Shown here: positions 25,306 through 34,974 of the stretch, piece by piece
Layout: each line of letters opens with the position of its first letter
Position numbering within the stretch: the first letter of the stretch is position 1
Assembly (NCBI RefSeq): GCF_021726515.1
Contig: NZ_JAKKCJ010000002.1
Span: 248,001-312,000 of the forward strand
DNA from: Vibrio sp. CK2-1
Lineage (GTDB): Bacteria; Pseudomonadota; Gammaproteobacteria; Enterobacterales; Vibrionaceae
Reading direction: 5' to 3'
Length of the DNA stretch: 64,000 nt
Notes under the pieces: model-generated
Database searches by the model: none
Told to the model about the DNA's origin: nothing
The model's input: the letters and a program-made list of their open reading frames with translations, nothing else
Position numbers and translations under genes: made by a program

Positions 25306-25556
25306 TATTTTTCCTTTACCTGTTCGCTTAATGTAATGCGCTGACAGTTACTAATAAAAATATCGTGATTTTATCAATGCTAGTTAATATTCTATGTCAA
25401 ACAAGGCTTTGTTTAAAACATAGTGTTTTGCACTCTTAGGGCAGCATCTCAGAATATAGATGCGTTTTTTTTAATTATATGCCACCTTAGTTTATACGAT
25501 GCCAATGAAGTTCCAAAGTTTTTATCCAATTTAATTTATTAAGAGATATTAGTCAT

Positions 25557-26570
25557 ATGCGTTTAAATCTAGTCGCTGCATTAAAGAAAGAATGGTTTTT
25601 AGTCGCGATGGTCATCTGCATGTTACTCGCTACGATTATTCCTGATGTTGGGCGTAGTCAAGGTAGTTTGCATTTAGATCAAGTGACCGCTTTCGGCATT
25701 GCGATTGTTTTCTTTTTGCATGGTATCGGCCTTTCTCCGCAATCGTTAAAAGCGGGGATGAGTAATTGGCGACTTCATCTATTTATTCAGTCGGCGACGT
25801 TTATTCTCTACCCTTTACTTTGGGTAGTGTTCGGTCAGGGCTTACTGGCTGTGATGCCTAGCGCATTGGCATTTGGTTTCTGCTTTCTATTTGTATTGCC
25901 GAGCACCATATCTTCATCGGTTGCGATGACTGCGATTGGTCGAGGCAATATGCCGGGAGCGATATTTAACGCATCACTTTCTAGTATTCTTGGGATCTTA
26001 ATTACCCCACTCTTGGTTCAAGTGTTTATGGGCTTAGAGGGCGCGAAAATTGATGTTATGAAATCAGTCACTTCCATTTCGACGATGCTGTTATTGCCTA
26101 TGGTGCTTGGCCAACTGTTGAGACCTTTTTTGCTGGCTAGTTTTGAAAAGCATAAAAGCATTATTGGTAAACTGGATAAATACGTCATCTTATTGATTGT
26201 TTTTAATGCTTTTAGTGATTCAGTTGCAGAGGGCATTTGGCATAGCTTTTCGATTGAGTATGTCATTATGTCGGTTGTGATTTGTGGGCTGGTGCTGTTT
26301 TTTGTTGTGAACTTGATGGTTAAAAGCGCTCGTTGGTTGGGCTTTGATCATGCTGATGAAGTGGCGGCGGTGTTTTGTGGTAGTAAAAAAACCTTGGCAG
26401 CAGGCGTGCCAATGGCGAAAGTGATTTTTAGTGCTGATCCTAGGTTAGGGATGATATTGTTGCCGATAATGATTTATCACCCATTACAAATATTTTATTG
26501 CGCAGTTCTGGCTAACCGTTATCAAAAGAAAGCCATCGCTCGTGAACAGCAAATAGAGGCAAATAATTAA
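25557..26570 (+). CDS. Bile acid:sodium symporter-family transporter (YfeH-like)
   Basis: A 337-aa inner-membrane protein with about ten TM segments, of the SBF-like group (YfeH/SLC10A7 type). The LHLDQVTAFGIAIVFFLHGIGLS region (split here over residues 38-61) and the later GSKKTLAAGVPMAK motif (about 280-293) are typical. Substrate is not known for this subgroup. The stop codon overlaps the ATG of the next gene by one base, so the two proteins are produced together. The 250 bp upstream hold no recognised feature. Confidence 0.8.
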   Translation: MRLNLVAALKKEWFLVAMVICMLLATIIPDVGRSQGSLHLDQVTAFGIAIVFFLHGIGLSPQSLKAGMSNWRLHLFIQSATFILYPLLWVVFGQGLLAVMPSALAFGFCFLFVLPSTISSSVAMTAIGRGNMPGAIFNASLSSILGILITPLLVQVFMGLEGAKIDVMKSVTSISTMLLLPMVLGQLLRPFLLASFEKHKSIIGKLDKYVILLIVFNAFSDSVAEGIWHSFSIEYVIMSVVICGLVLFFVVNLMVKSARWLGFDHADEVAAVFCGSKKTLAAGVPMAKVIFSADPRLGMILLPIMIYHPLQIFYCAVLANRYQKKAIAREQQIEANN

Positions 26571-27187
26571 TGTCGACAATACCTCAAGAATGGTTGGTGT
26601 TTACTCAAGACTATTACAAATGGTTTATCACCGTATTAGTGCTGGTGTTTTATCCTATGTTGCGCCGTATTCCTGCCAAGATCTTTTTGCGTGGAATGAA
26701 GTCAGGCATTAGTCCTCACCGTAAGCAACGCGCTAGGTTATTACTCAATACCATTACTTCTATCATTCTAATCTGTTTGCTATTGATGCTATGGGGGATT
26801 GAACTAAGAGGTTTATTGGTTGTTGGTTCCTCCATGTTTGCTTTATTGGGTGTGGCGCTCTTTGCCGGTTGGTCATTACTGAGTAACTTAACCAGCTTCT
26901 TAATTTTGTTTACCCAAAATGATTGCCGAGTGGGGCGCTGGGTGAGAGTGGTGGATGGTGCTAACTTTTTAGAGGGTGAAATCACGGAAATGGGCTTTAT
27001 GAATGTTCAGTTACGTAGTCTTGATGGAGATTTGATTTTGTACCCGAATAACTTATTTATGACACGCCCGGTGATTGTATTAAAAGAAAAGCCACAGCCA
27101 AAAGAGACGGATGCCTCTGAAGTCGCGCTAGAGCAGAATGTGAGTGCTGGTGAAGCGAAAGTTAGCGAACAAACTGTAAAATCATAA
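26570..27187 (+). CDS. Small MscS-family mechanosensitive-channel-like protein
   Basis: A 205-aa protein with three TM segments (about 18-35, 58-78, 84-108) and the MscS pore-and-beta domain: GVALFAGWSLLSNLTSFLI is the pore helix, followed by RVGRWVRVVDGANFLEGEITEMGF (about 123-146; beta domain) and LYPNNLFMTRPV. It lacks the large C-terminal cage of E. coli MscS; a hydrophilic tail ends the protein. It is translationally coupled to the symporter-like gene upstream, which suggests linked roles in ion or osmolyte flux. Confidence 0.8.
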   Translation: MSTIPQEWLVFTQDYYKWFITVLVLVFYPMLRRIPAKIFLRGMKSGISPHRKQRARLLLNTITSIILICLLLMLWGIELRGLLVVGSSMFALLGVALFAGWSLLSNLTSFLILFTQNDCRVGRWVRVVDGANFLEGEITEMGFMNVQLRSLDGDLILYPNNLFMTRPVIVLKEKPQPKETDASEVALEQNVSAGEAKVSEQTVKS

Positions 27188-27207
27188 TAACCATCCCCTA
27201 GCTTATT

Positions 27208-27249
27208 AATCCTGAATGCGATCTTGTTGGCGTTGTATTCAGGATTTTT
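27208..27249 (+). terminator. Rho-independent terminator
   Basis: AATCCTGAAT (27208-27217) pairs with ATTCAGGATT (27237-27246), followed by T residues. It ends the symporter-MscS operon. Confidence 0.7.
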
Positions 27250-27265
27250 CATGACTTTAAATAGT

Positions 27266-27289
27266 TTTTTGTGACTTATGCTACAAAGT
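27266..27289 (+). promoter_or_regulatory. Weak CRP-like half-palindrome upstream of satP
   Basis: TGTGA-N6-CTACA (27270-27285) has one perfect and one partial half-site compared with the CRP consensus TGTGA-N6-TCACA, about 80 bp before the acetate transporter gene. Acetate uptake genes are often catabolite-controlled, so it is a candidate only. Confidence 0.25.
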
Positions 27290-27364
27290 GTTTTACAAAA
27301 TCTCGGTCATCGACAATAATACGCCGCTTTTAAAATTCCGTTCATATTTTAATCAGGTAATACT

Positions 27365-27979
27365 ATGTCAACCGCGACTACTACAAAACCAGCAAATCCA
27401 GCACCATTAGGCTTAATGGCGTTTGGTATGACAACGATTCTTTTAAATCTACATAACGTAGGTTTATTTCCACTAACTAGCGTAATTCTTGCTATGGGTA
27501 TTTTTTACGGCGGTATTGCACAAGTTATCGCTGGTATTATGGAATACAAAAACGGTAATACGTTTGGTACCACAGCTTTCACTTCTTACGGTATGTTTTG
27601 GTTATCACTTGTTGGTCTAATTTTAATGCCAGGCATGGGCTTAGGTGAAGCAACGCCAGCGCATTTTCTAGCCTCTTACCTACTCATCTGGGGTATCTTC
27701 ACTGGCTTCATGTTTATCGCAACATTGGCTCGTTACCCAGTAGCGAAACAAGTGGTATTTGGTAGCTTGACTCTACTATTCTTCTTGCTTGCGGCTGGTG
27801 ATTTCACTGGTAATGCAACTATCGGCCATATCGCTGGTGTTGTTGGTATCTTCTGTGGTTCAAGCGCGGTTTACCTAGCAGTTGCTACAGTAATCAACTT
27901 AGAGTTTGGCCGCACTGTTCTTCCTATCGGTGAGAAGAAAATTGCAGCGCCTGTTGAGTCAATTAAAGCCGCTGCTTAA
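27365..27979 (+). CDS. satP: Acetate/succinate transporter, GPR1/FUN34/YaaH family
   Basis: A 204-aa protein with six TM segments. The N-terminal family signature [14 protein letters not shown] (about residues 10-23) is exact for the SatP/YaaH family, which takes up acetate and succinate with protons. The start ATG 27365 has AGGTAA-type SD sequence upstream. It has its own terminator and stands alone between the symporter-MscS operon and the riboswitch-ribB unit. Confidence 0.9.
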   Translation: MSTATTTKPANPAPLGLMAFGMTTILLNLHNVGLFPLTSVILAMGIFYGGIAQVIAGIMEYKNGNTFGTTAFTSYGMFWLSLVGLILMPGMGLGEATPAHFLASYLLIWGIFTGFMFIATLARYPVAKQVVFGSLTLLFFLLAAGDFTGNATIGHIAGVVGIFCGSSAVYLAVATVINLEFGRTVLPIGEKKIAAPVESIKAAA

Positions 27980-28005
27980 TTTGCTCTAACAAAAACGTTA
28001 TCTCG

Positions 28006-28034
28006 AAAGCCTCAGCTTAGTCTGAGGCTTTTTT
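28006..28034 (+). terminator. Rho-independent terminator after satP
   Basis: AAAGCCTCA (28006-28014) and TGAGGCTTT form a GC-containing stem followed by a run of T. It separates satP from the FMN riboswitch. Confidence 0.85.
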
Positions 28035-28137
28035 GATCTTGGCTACTTTTTAGAATTTCTCTCTAACAGGAAATAGATTTTATCTTGTCGCTGTAATAGT
28101 ATGTCTCCACCACATTAAGTGGCACAATTTTTTAACT

Positions 28138-28290
28138 TATTCTCAGGGCGGGGCGAAATTCCCCACCGGCGGTATATAGCACTTGATGTTATCAGCCCGC
28201 GAGCGCCTAGTTCATTATCGTTTTGAAGTAGGGTCAGCAGATCTGGTGAGATGCCAGAGCCGACAGTTATAGTCTGGATGGGAGAGGATA
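28138..28290 (+). promoter_or_regulatory. FMN riboswitch (RFN element)
   Basis: The conserved RFN blocks are present in order: TCTCAGGGCGGGGCGAAA, CCCCACCGGCGGTA, AGCCCGCGAGCGC, then CAGATCTGGTGAGATGCCAG, AGCCGACAG and GGATGGGAGAGGA. FMN binding to this RNA lowers expression of riboflavin genes. It sits 135 bp before ribB. The variable stem between GCGCC and the AGATCTGG block is A/T-rich. Confidence 0.97.
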
Positions 28291-28295
28291 AATGA

Positions 28296-28330
28296 CACTG
28301 AACTACCTTAATTTCTAAGGTGGTTCAGTG
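28296..28330 (+). promoter_or_regulatory. Expression-platform hairpin of the FMN riboswitch
   Basis: CACTGAACTACCTTA (28296-28310) pairs over all 15 positions (one G-U) with TAAGGTGGTTCAGTG (28316-28330) around a 5-base loop. No T-run follows directly, so it is not a standard intrinsic terminator; it may act through folding competition with the ribB leader or with Rho. Confidence 0.55.
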
Positions 28331-28423
28331 GCTTTGACGTTGGTAATGCGTGGCTTTTGGCTATCTGTCTTACTGACCCCTTCTTAAAGAGCCCTGATTC
28401 TGGTATCCACAGGAGATATTGCC

Positions 28424-29086
28424 ATGAATCAGAACCAACCTTCTTTATTAGCCGAATTTGGAAATCCTATTGAGCGCGTTGAAGCCGCTTTAGTTGCATT
28501 GCAACAAGGGCAAGGTGTACTCGTACTTGATGATGAGGATCGTGAAAATGAAGGCGATCTTATTTATTCTGCTGAAACACTAACCGATGCACAAATGGCG
28601 TTAATGATTCGCGAGTGTAGCGGTATCGTGTGCTTGTGCTTAACCGATGAACAAGCCAACCAACTTGATTTACCGCCAATGGTGGTTAATAACAATAGCC
28701 AGAACCAGACGGCATTTACGGTTTCAATCGAAGCGAAGCAAGGTGTGACGACTGGTGTATCCGCAGCAGATCGTGTGACCACAATTAAAACCGCCATTTT
28801 TGCCGATGCTAAGCCAGATGATTTGGCGCGTCCAGGTCATGTATTCCCATTACGCGCTCGTACCGGTGGGGTATTAACACGTCGTGGGCATACCGAAGGT
28901 ACAACGGATTTAATGCAGTTAGCCGGTTTAAATCCAGCGGGTGTGTTATGTGAAGTGACTAACCCAGATGGAACAATGGCGCGCGCAGAAGAGATCGTGG
29001 CATTCGGTAAACTGCATAACATGCCAGTATTAACCATTGATGATATCGTTCAATATCGCGAGTCGTTAATGAAGAAACAAGCATAG
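28424..29086 (+). CDS. ribB: 3,4-dihydroxy-2-butanone 4-phosphate synthase
   Basis: RibB converts ribulose-5-phosphate to the four-carbon precursor of the riboflavin xylene ring. The 220-aa product is single-domain (no GTP cyclohydrolase II part). The catalytic acidic loop [11 protein letters not shown] is at about residues 38-48, and [15 protein letters not shown] and [10 protein letters not shown] follow as expected. The SD CAGGAGA stands before ATG 28424. It is controlled by the FMN riboswitch upstream and ends at a terminator shared with the convergent diguanylate cyclase gene. Confidence 0.97.
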   Translation: MNQNQPSLLAEFGNPIERVEAALVALQQGQGVLVLDDEDRENEGDLIYSAETLTDAQMALMIRECSGIVCLCLTDEQANQLDLPPMVVNNNSQNQTAFTVSIEAKQGVTTGVSAADRVTTIKTAIFADAKPDDLARPGHVFPLRARTGGVLTRRGHTEGTTDLMQLAGLNPAGVLCEVTNPDGTMARAEEIVAFGKLHNMPVLTIDDIVQYRESLMKKQA

Positions 29087-29131
29087 ATTGCTCGTTCAAA
29101 TGTAGAAATAGGGTAAATGTAAGAATAACGC

Positions 29132-29167
29132 ATAGAGGTTAGGTTCGACTTAACCTCTATTTTTTTG
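29132..29167. terminator. Bidirectional terminator between ribB and the GGDEF gene
   Basis: ATAGAGGTTA (29132-29141) and TAACCTCTAT (29151-29160) form the stem, followed by seven T. On the other strand the A-run is shorter but could serve the convergent gene. Confidence 0.85.
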
Positions 29168-29171
29168 CTGA

Positions 29172-30863
29172 TTAGAAATAACAGATTTGGTCTCGACCTT
29201 GATCTTTGGCTCGATAAAGCGCTTCATCTGCTTCAGTTAATAGATTCTTCAGCGCATTGGCATGAGTACTGGTCGAACTGGCGACACCAAAACTCGCGGT
29301 AACCGATAAGGTTCCACCTTGCTCGTTATCAACCTTTAACTGACGAATTTTCGTTTGTAGTATTGCTAGTTGCTGAGCTAAATCCAATTCAATATTGGGT
29401 GGAAAAATGATGGCGAACTCTTCACCACCGAGTCGTGTCGCTAAGCTTTCTGGGTGAGAATATTCACGTAAAACATCGGCAATACCAACCAATACATGAT
29501 CGCCAACCACATGACCCCATCCATCATTCACTTTCTTAAAATAATCCAAATCGATCAAAACTAAATGAGTAGGGTTTTCGCTGCTCATTGCCAGCATTGA
29601 TAATGCCTCTCTAGTAAAGCGTCGGCGGTTGGCTAGCTTAGTGAGAGGATCTTCTTCTGAGTCTTTAATTAATTTTTCATGGATAGATTGCTGCATTTTC
29701 ATTTGCTGATCTAACACGCTTAGGGTGTTAAATAAGCTTTGAATTTCACTGATATTCTCTCCCGAAGTATTTTCTTTCGAGTTAGCCAGTAGGCTCGCTG
29801 CCTTATTGAGATCCGATAAAGGCTTAAGAAGGTGCCTTTGAATATAAGTCATAATACCGGCAAGCAATGTGATATTAGCGATCAGTATGAGTAGTACGGT
29901 GACAAATTTAGCAAGCGCTTGTCGCTCTTCTTGTTTGTATAGACGGAATAATTCATTGATATAGTTATTCTGTAATACCTCAATGGCCCCTAAGCCTTTG
30001 CGATATTGCATAGAGAATTCATAAGCATTGATATTTAAGCGATGGGTCACTTTTGCCTGTTCTGAGAGGTCGCGAATGAACATTTCGCTTTGCTCATAGT
30101 AATTTGCTTTCGTGGTTTCAATTTGCTCTTGTAAATCTTTATTCTTGGGCAGATTATCTTGTAAGTATTCGACCAATGACCAACTAACGCGAATTTCTTC
30201 CATGCGACGTATGGTATCTGAGAATTCAGCAGGAGAGAGCGTGCTTTGATAATATAAAGCGTTTACAAATGGAGCAGCTAAACGGCCTGCGTTATCTCGG
30301 ATCATTGAGATAGATACTAAGCGATTAACAGCACTACTAATTGTGATTGAATTTGTTAATTTGTTAGAAACCGCATCAATCATAATGAGTCGATATATGC
30401 GAGTCGATTTTAATAATTCATCGACCGCTTCTCTGCTTTGTTGAATATCAGTAGCGGTATTTATCTTGTAGTAATCAATTTTTTCGCGAGCAATTTGCTT
30501 ACTGGTATTGATCTGCTCCCATTGCTCAGAAGTAATAAATTCTTTGGGTAACTTGCTTAAGGCTTGATCACTTTCTAAACGGCCTTTAACTAAAGCTTGC
30601 CATGCGGCGGGTTTACTTTTTTGATCAGCAAAGATGAGTTCATGAGCAAAACCACGCTCACGACCGTAAATATTTAAAGCTAAAACAAATTGATTAACCA
30701 CGTGGAAGAACTTTGTTCGTTCTCTCGCGTTATCAAAATCATGATATGAATTAACAAGTAACCAGCAAGCGAGTGAAGCAGAAAAGAAAACGGTTACAAG
30801 GATACTGCCCCACAAGTAGCGGGAAATGGCAAAGCGGGAAATAGAGTGGATATGAGTTTTCAT
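29172..30863 (-). CDS. Membrane-bound diguanylate cyclase (GGDEF)
   Basis: A 563-aa protein that should make cyclic di-GMP from two GTP. TM segments at about 15-37 and 325-347 enclose a helical periplasmic sensor region whose YGRERGFAHEL stretch recalls nitrate-type or NIT-like helical bundles. A HAMP-like linker leads to a GGDEF domain (about 395-563) with an intact active site GGEEF at 479-483. The product-inhibition site RxxD expected five residues upstream reads HPES, so feedback inhibition is probably absent. No phosphodiesterase domain is present. The ligand is unknown. Confidence 0.88.
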   Translation of the reverse strand: MKTHIHSISRFAISRYLWGSILVTVFFSASLACWLLVNSYHDFDNARERTKFFHVVNQFVLALNIYGRERGFAHELIFADQKSKPAAWQALVKGRLESDQALSKLPKEFITSEQWEQINTSKQIAREKIDYYKINTATDIQQSREAVDELLKSTRIYRLIMIDAVSNKLTNSITISSAVNRLVSISMIRDNAGRLAAPFVNALYYQSTLSPAEFSDTIRRMEEIRVSWSLVEYLQDNLPKNKDLQEQIETTKANYYEQSEMFIRDLSEQAKVTHRLNINAYEFSMQYRKGLGAIEVLQNNYINELFRLYKQEERQALAKFVTVLLILIANITLLAGIMTYIQRHLLKPLSDLNKAASLLANSKENTSGENISEIQSLFNTLSVLDQQMKMQQSIHEKLIKDSEEDPLTKLANRRRFTREALSMLAMSSENPTHLVLIDLDYFKKVNDGWGHVVGDHVLVGIADVLREYSHPESLATRLGGEEFAIIFPPNIELDLAQQLAILQTKIRQLKVDNEQGGTLSVTASFGVASSTSTHANALKNLLTEADEALYRAKDQGRDQICYF

Positions 30864-30951
30864 GGGCTCCAGTATGACTACCGTATGAACACGTACCGAT
30901 TAAGCCATTCAGTATAAAGCAAAGGGGGCTTTTATTCTCTAAAATGAGGAT

Positions 30952-30981
30952 AAAAAAAAGACGCCCTTGAGCGTCTTCTTT
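30952..30981 (-). terminator. Terminator downstream of tRNA-Ile2
   Basis: On the minus strand AAGACGC and GCGTCTT enclose a 6-base loop and are followed by eight T. It lies just after the tRNA 3' end. Confidence 0.85.
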
Positions 30982-30985
30982 GAAA

Positions 30986-31062
30986 TGGTGGCCCCACACA
31001 GACTTGAACTGTGGACCTAACGATTATGAGTCGTGCGCTCTAACCAACTGAGCTATGGGGCC
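30986..31062 (-). tRNA. ileX: tRNA-Ile2 (anticodon CAT, lysidine type)
   Basis: A 77-nt cloverleaf with encoded CCA. The anticodon loop CTCATAA carries CAT at 31026-31028 (minus strand). Acceptor stem GGCCCCA/TGGGGCC has C4-G69 and C5-G68, features recognised by TilS in tRNA-Ile2 and absent from elongator tRNA-Met, so C34 should become lysidine and decode AUA. In E. coli the ileX gene is also next to rpoD. A C27-U43 mismatch at the top of the anticodon stem is noted. Confidence 0.88.
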
Positions 31063-31177
31063 AAATTGTTGGACGATTATAGGGGAATGAACTAAAGGTG
31101 TCTAGATGTGAGCATATAGATTGCGCTTAGTTTTTATCCACTTAAACGACTTATATCTTCAAGTGTAAATTTCAGAC

Positions 31178-31208
31178 ACAAAAAAGGTGAGTATAGAACT
31201 CACCTTTT
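31178..31208 (-). terminator. Terminator after rpoD
   Basis: AAAAGGTGAG (31182-31191) and CTCACCTTTT (31199-31208) form a perfect 10-bp stem, with a T-run on the minus strand. It ends the rpsU-yqeY-dnaG-rpoD operon. Confidence 0.85.
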
Positions 31209-31233
31209 AAATCAGAAATGTATCCGGCTTGGT

Positions 31234-33075
31234 TTATTCGTCCAAGAAGCTGCGCAGTGTTTCTGAGCGGCTTGGGTGACGAAGTTTACGCAATGCTTTG
31301 GCTTCAATCTGACGAATACGTTCACGAGTTACGTCGAACTGCTTACCCACTTCTTCCAAAGTGTGGTCAGTGTTCATATCGATACCGAAACGCATACGAA
31401 GTACTTTTGCTTCACGAGGCGTTAGACCCGCTAATACATCTTTAGTGGCGAACTTCAAGCTAGTTGAAGTAGCAGAATCTAAAGGTAGCTCAAGGGTAGT
31501 ATCTTCAATGAAATCACCTAGGTGCGAATCTTCATCATCACCGATAGGGGTTTCCATTGAAATTGGCTCTTTAGCAATTTTCAGTACTTTACGAATCTTG
31601 TCTTCAGGCATTTGCATGCGTTCAGCCAATTCTTCTGGTAACGGCTCACGACCCATTTCTTGAAGCATCTGACGAGAGATACGGTTCAATTTGTTAATGG
31701 TTTCGATCATGTGTACCGGAATACGAATCGTACGTGCTTGGTCAGCAATTGAACGAGTGATCGCCTGACGAATCCACCATGTTGCATAAGTCGAGAACTT
31801 ATAACCACGACGGTATTCGAACTTATCAACCGCTTTCATTAGGCCAATGTTACCTTCTTGAATAAGATCCAAGAATTGTAGGCCACGGTTGGTGTATTTT
31901 TTCGCAATCGAGATAACCAAACGTAAATTGGCTTCAACCATTTCTTTCTTCGCACGACGAGCTTTTGCTTCACCGATTGACATGCGACGGCTGATATCTT
32001 TGATAGTTTGCACATTCAAAGAGGTTTCTTCTTCGATTGATTTTAGCTTGAAGATACTACGACGCAGCTCTTCTTCGCTTTGTTTGATTTTATCTGCATA
32101 AGGCTTACCAGATGCTAAAACTTCATCTAGCCATGCATCTGATGATTCATTACCCGTAAAGGCTTGCACGAATGCTTTTTTCGGCATTTTTCCGTATTCA
32201 ACACAAGTACGAATAATTAAACGTTCTTGAGTACGTACGCGGTCCATTGAGTTTTTCAGATTATTAACTAAATAATCAAACTGTTTTGGAATCAGACGGA
32301 ATTGACGGAAAACATCAAGGAACTCTTGCTTGCTATCAGCAATTGCTTTGCTTTCACGACCGTGTTCATTGATCGCAAGTTGCAAGTTCTGATAGGTATT
32401 GCGAAGTTCAGTAAAACGTTCTAGAGCAAGCTCAGGATCGATGCCTGTATCTTCCTCTTCTTCGTCCTCATCTGAATCCGCATCGTCATCATCGTCATCC
32501 AGATCGTCATCAGTAACAGCAAGCTCTGAACCAACGTGTGTTGCAGTTGGTGCGGCATTGCCATCATCATCAGGATCAACGAAACCTGAAATAATATCAG
32601 TTAAACGAAGTTCTTCAGCTTGAACTTTATCAAATTGCTCAAGAATGTAAGAAATGGTGCCAGGGTATTCAGCGACTGAACATTGTACTTGATTGATGCC
32701 ATCTTCAATGCGTTTAGCAATGTCGATCTCACCTTCACGAGTTAATAGTTCAACCGTACCCATTTCACGCATGTACATGCGCACTGGGTCAGTAGTTCGG
32801 CCAATTTCACTTTCTACGCTTGAAAGTGCGGCTGCTGCGGCTTCGGCAGCGTCTTCATCTGCTACTGCCTCATTCAACATAAGATCGTCCGCATCAGGTG
32901 CGGTTTCAACGACTTGGATACCCATGTCGTTAATCATTTGAATGATGTCTTCTACCTGTTCTGAATCTACGATTTCTTCAGGTAGGTGGTCATTTACTTC
33001 GGCGTAGGTCAGATAGCCTTGTTCCTTACCTTTTGCGACAAGTAACTTTAGCTGTGACTGCGGATTTTGATCCAT
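31234..33075 (-). CDS. rpoD: RNA polymerase primary sigma factor RpoD
   Basis: The housekeeping sigma-70, 613 aa as in E. coli. Region 1.1 (1-80) is followed by region 1.2, a non-conserved region with a very acidic run at about 190-215, and region 2 (about 380-450; [17 protein letters not shown], then the -10 binding [15 protein letters not shown]). Region 3 follows, then region 4 with the -35 [20 protein letters not shown] near the C-terminus. It is the last gene of the macromolecular synthesis operon, 120 bp after dnaG. A separate internal promoter, known in E. coli, could not be fixed here. Confidence 0.99.
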   Translation of the reverse strand: MDQNPQSQLKLLVAKGKEQGYLTYAEVNDHLPEEIVDSEQVEDIIQMINDMGIQVVETAPDADDLMLNEAVADEDAAEAAAAALSSVESEIGRTTDPVRMYMREMGTVELLTREGEIDIAKRIEDGINQVQCSVAEYPGTISYILEQFDKVQAEELRLTDIISGFVDPDDDGNAAPTATHVGSELAVTDDDLDDDDDDADSDEDEEEEDTGIDPELALERFTELRNTYQNLQLAINEHGRESKAIADSKQEFLDVFRQFRLIPKQFDYLVNNLKNSMDRVRTQERLIIRTCVEYGKMPKKAFVQAFTGNESSDAWLDEVLASGKPYADKIKQSEEELRRSIFKLKSIEEETSLNVQTIKDISRRMSIGEAKARRAKKEMVEANLRLVISIAKKYTNRGLQFLDLIQEGNIGLMKAVDKFEYRRGYKFSTYATWWIRQAITRSIADQARTIRIPVHMIETINKLNRISRQMLQEMGREPLPEELAERMQMPEDKIRKVLKIAKEPISMETPIGDDEDSHLGDFIEDTTLELPLDSATSTSLKFATKDVLAGLTPREAKVLRMRFGIDMNTDHTLEEVGKQFDVTRERIRQIEAKALRKLRHPSRSETLRSFLDE

Positions 33076-33195
33076 CGACGATATCCAACTTGAGGTCTGA
33101 GTGAAGAATATTAGTATGCGAAATGCAAACCGCCAATTATAACAAATTTAATCATTGCTCGCCACTTAAGAACATTTTCTTAGGGCGTTGCTGAA

Positions 33196-34956
33196 CTAAG
33201 GACGTTGAAGAATAAGATCTTGCAACTCCCGTTTTTCCTCGACTGATAAGCCGGAGCTTCTTTCTTTCGCTTGCAAAGCTTCAATTTGTTTTTCAATACA
33301 TTGGGCAAGTATTTTATCCAATGTATCTAAAAATACATCTTGTTCATTATCATCATTGAGGGGGATATCCCAATTCATTAAGCGCGATAATAATGCTTCA
33401 TTTTGTTGATCTCGCCAGTATTCCATTAACTGGGCAGACTTGATATGGGGATTTTCTCGACAAATATCAAGTACATTTAATAATAAACTTAAACCTGGTA
33501 AGTCTATATGGCGAATTGTGTCTAAATTTGGTGCCAATTCAGCATAGCTGGGTTTTTGCAAAAGTAATGCGATAACCACTCGCATCGGGGTGCGTTTTAT
33601 TTCTTTATGAGGTTGGGGAGTCGTTGTTGGTTGACTGTCTTTAGCAATTAATTGCTGTAGTTGACGTTCATCCAATAACCCGAGCTTCTTACCTAATAAG
33701 TCCCTCAAGTATAGACGCAATGTCCCACCTGGCACTTTTTCTATTAATGGCACCACCAATGAGGTTAATTTTGCTTTACCTTCATTGCTGCTGGTATCCA
33801 CTTGTTGCATCAAGGTCGAGAATAAAAACTCAGACAAAGAGGTCGCATGGAATACCTGTTGCTCAAATTGCTCTTTACCATATTCACGAATGTAAGAATC
33901 TGGATCTTCACCATCGGGTAAGAACATAAATTTTAATTGTCGACCATCCGTTAAGTACGGTAGAGCATTCTCCATAGCGCGCCACGCAGCTTCTCGGCCG
34001 GCGCGGTCGCCATCATAACAACAGACCACCGTACCGGTTTGGCGAAATAGCATTTGCATGTGATCGCCAGAGGTTGAAGTCCCTAGTGCAGCAACCGAGT
34101 AATCCACGCCATATTGCGCTAAGGCCACCACATCCATATAGCCTTCGACCACTAAAATTTGTGCAGGTTCACGATGGCTTTGCAGGACATCGTATAAGCC
34201 GTATAGCTCTTTACCTTTATGGAAAACTGGGGTTTCTGGTGAGTTTAAATATTTAGGCTTTTCATCACCGAGTACACGGCCACCAAAACCAATCACTCGT
34301 CCACGACGATCGCGAATCGGGAACATGATACGACCACGAAAACGGTCATAGCGATTGCCTTTATCGTTTTCAATCAGCATACCGCCTTCAACCAACATAT
34401 CCTGTACGGCTTTTTGTTGGCCAAAGTTTTTACGCACATTATCCCATTCGTCTGGGACATAACCGATGCCAAACTTCTGTACTATCTCGCCGGATAATCC
34501 GCGATTTTTAAGGTATTCAATCGCCGGTTTATTGGCGGCAACTTTTAACTGAGACCGATAATATTGACTAATACTTCCCAGTAAATCGTATAAATTACGT
34601 TTTTGCTCCGCGTTAGCGCGTGGGGCATTATTTTGGAAGTTGCCACCGCCGCGTTGCTCACGAGGAACATCAAGGCCCAGCATTCCAGCTAATTCTTCAA
34701 TCGCTTCTACGAACTCAAGACGTTCGTACTCCATCATGAAATCAATCGCATTGCCGTGTACACCACAGCCAAAGCAGTGATAGGTCTGACGATCAGGGGT
34801 AACGATAAAAGAAGGGGATTTTTCATTATGAAACGGGCAACATGCGCCGTAGTTCTTACCTTGTTTCTTGAGTTTGACGCGTGGATCAACAAGATCGACA
34901 ATATCAACTCGAGCAAGAAGGTCATCAATAAAACTACGTGGGATGTGTCCTGCCAT
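33196..34956 (-). CDS. dnaG: DNA primase
   Basis: A 586-aa primase that makes RNA primers for replication. The N-terminal CHC2 zinc finger is complete (CCPFH near residue 39-43 and CFGCG near 61-65). The TOPRIM core (about 255-345) has VVEGYMDVVAL and GDRAGREAAW. The C-terminal DnaB-binding region starts near 440 after a linker with Thr/Pro-rich sequence. It lies between yqeY and rpoD; the 163-bp gap upstream contains a repeat element and a hairpin that may tune expression relative to rpsU. Confidence 0.98.
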   Translation of the reverse strand: MAGHIPRSFIDDLLARVDIVDLVDPRVKLKKQGKNYGACCPFHNEKSPSFIVTPDRQTYHCFGCGVHGNAIDFMMEYERLEFVEAIEELAGMLGLDVPREQRGGGNFQNNAPRANAEQKRNLYDLLGSISQYYRSQLKVAANKPAIEYLKNRGLSGEIVQKFGIGYVPDEWDNVRKNFGQQKAVQDMLVEGGMLIENDKGNRYDRFRGRIMFPIRDRRGRVIGFGGRVLGDEKPKYLNSPETPVFHKGKELYGLYDVLQSHREPAQILVVEGYMDVVALAQYGVDYSVAALGTSTSGDHMQMLFRQTGTVVCCYDGDRAGREAAWRAMENALPYLTDGRQLKFMFLPDGEDPDSYIREYGKEQFEQQVFHATSLSEFLFSTLMQQVDTSSNEGKAKLTSLVVPLIEKVPGGTLRLYLRDLLGKKLGLLDERQLQQLIAKDSQPTTTPQPHKEIKRTPMRVVIALLLQKPSYAELAPNLDTIRHIDLPGLSLLLNVLDICRENPHIKSAQLMEYWRDQQNEALLSRLMNWDIPLNDDNEQDVFLDTLDKILAQCIEKQIEALQAKERSSGLSVEEKRELQDLILQRP

Positions 34957-34974
34957 AAAGAATAAAATCCGATT

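Noticed and set aside
30986..31062. Reading the CAT anticodon tRNA as elongator tRNA-Met
   Set aside because: Acceptor stem C4-G69/C5-G68 and location next to rpoD fit tRNA-Ile2 better.
32399..32623. Serine-rich ORF on the plus strand inside rpoD
   Set aside because: The serine runs are the antisense reading of the GAT/GAA codons of the sigma factor's acidic region.
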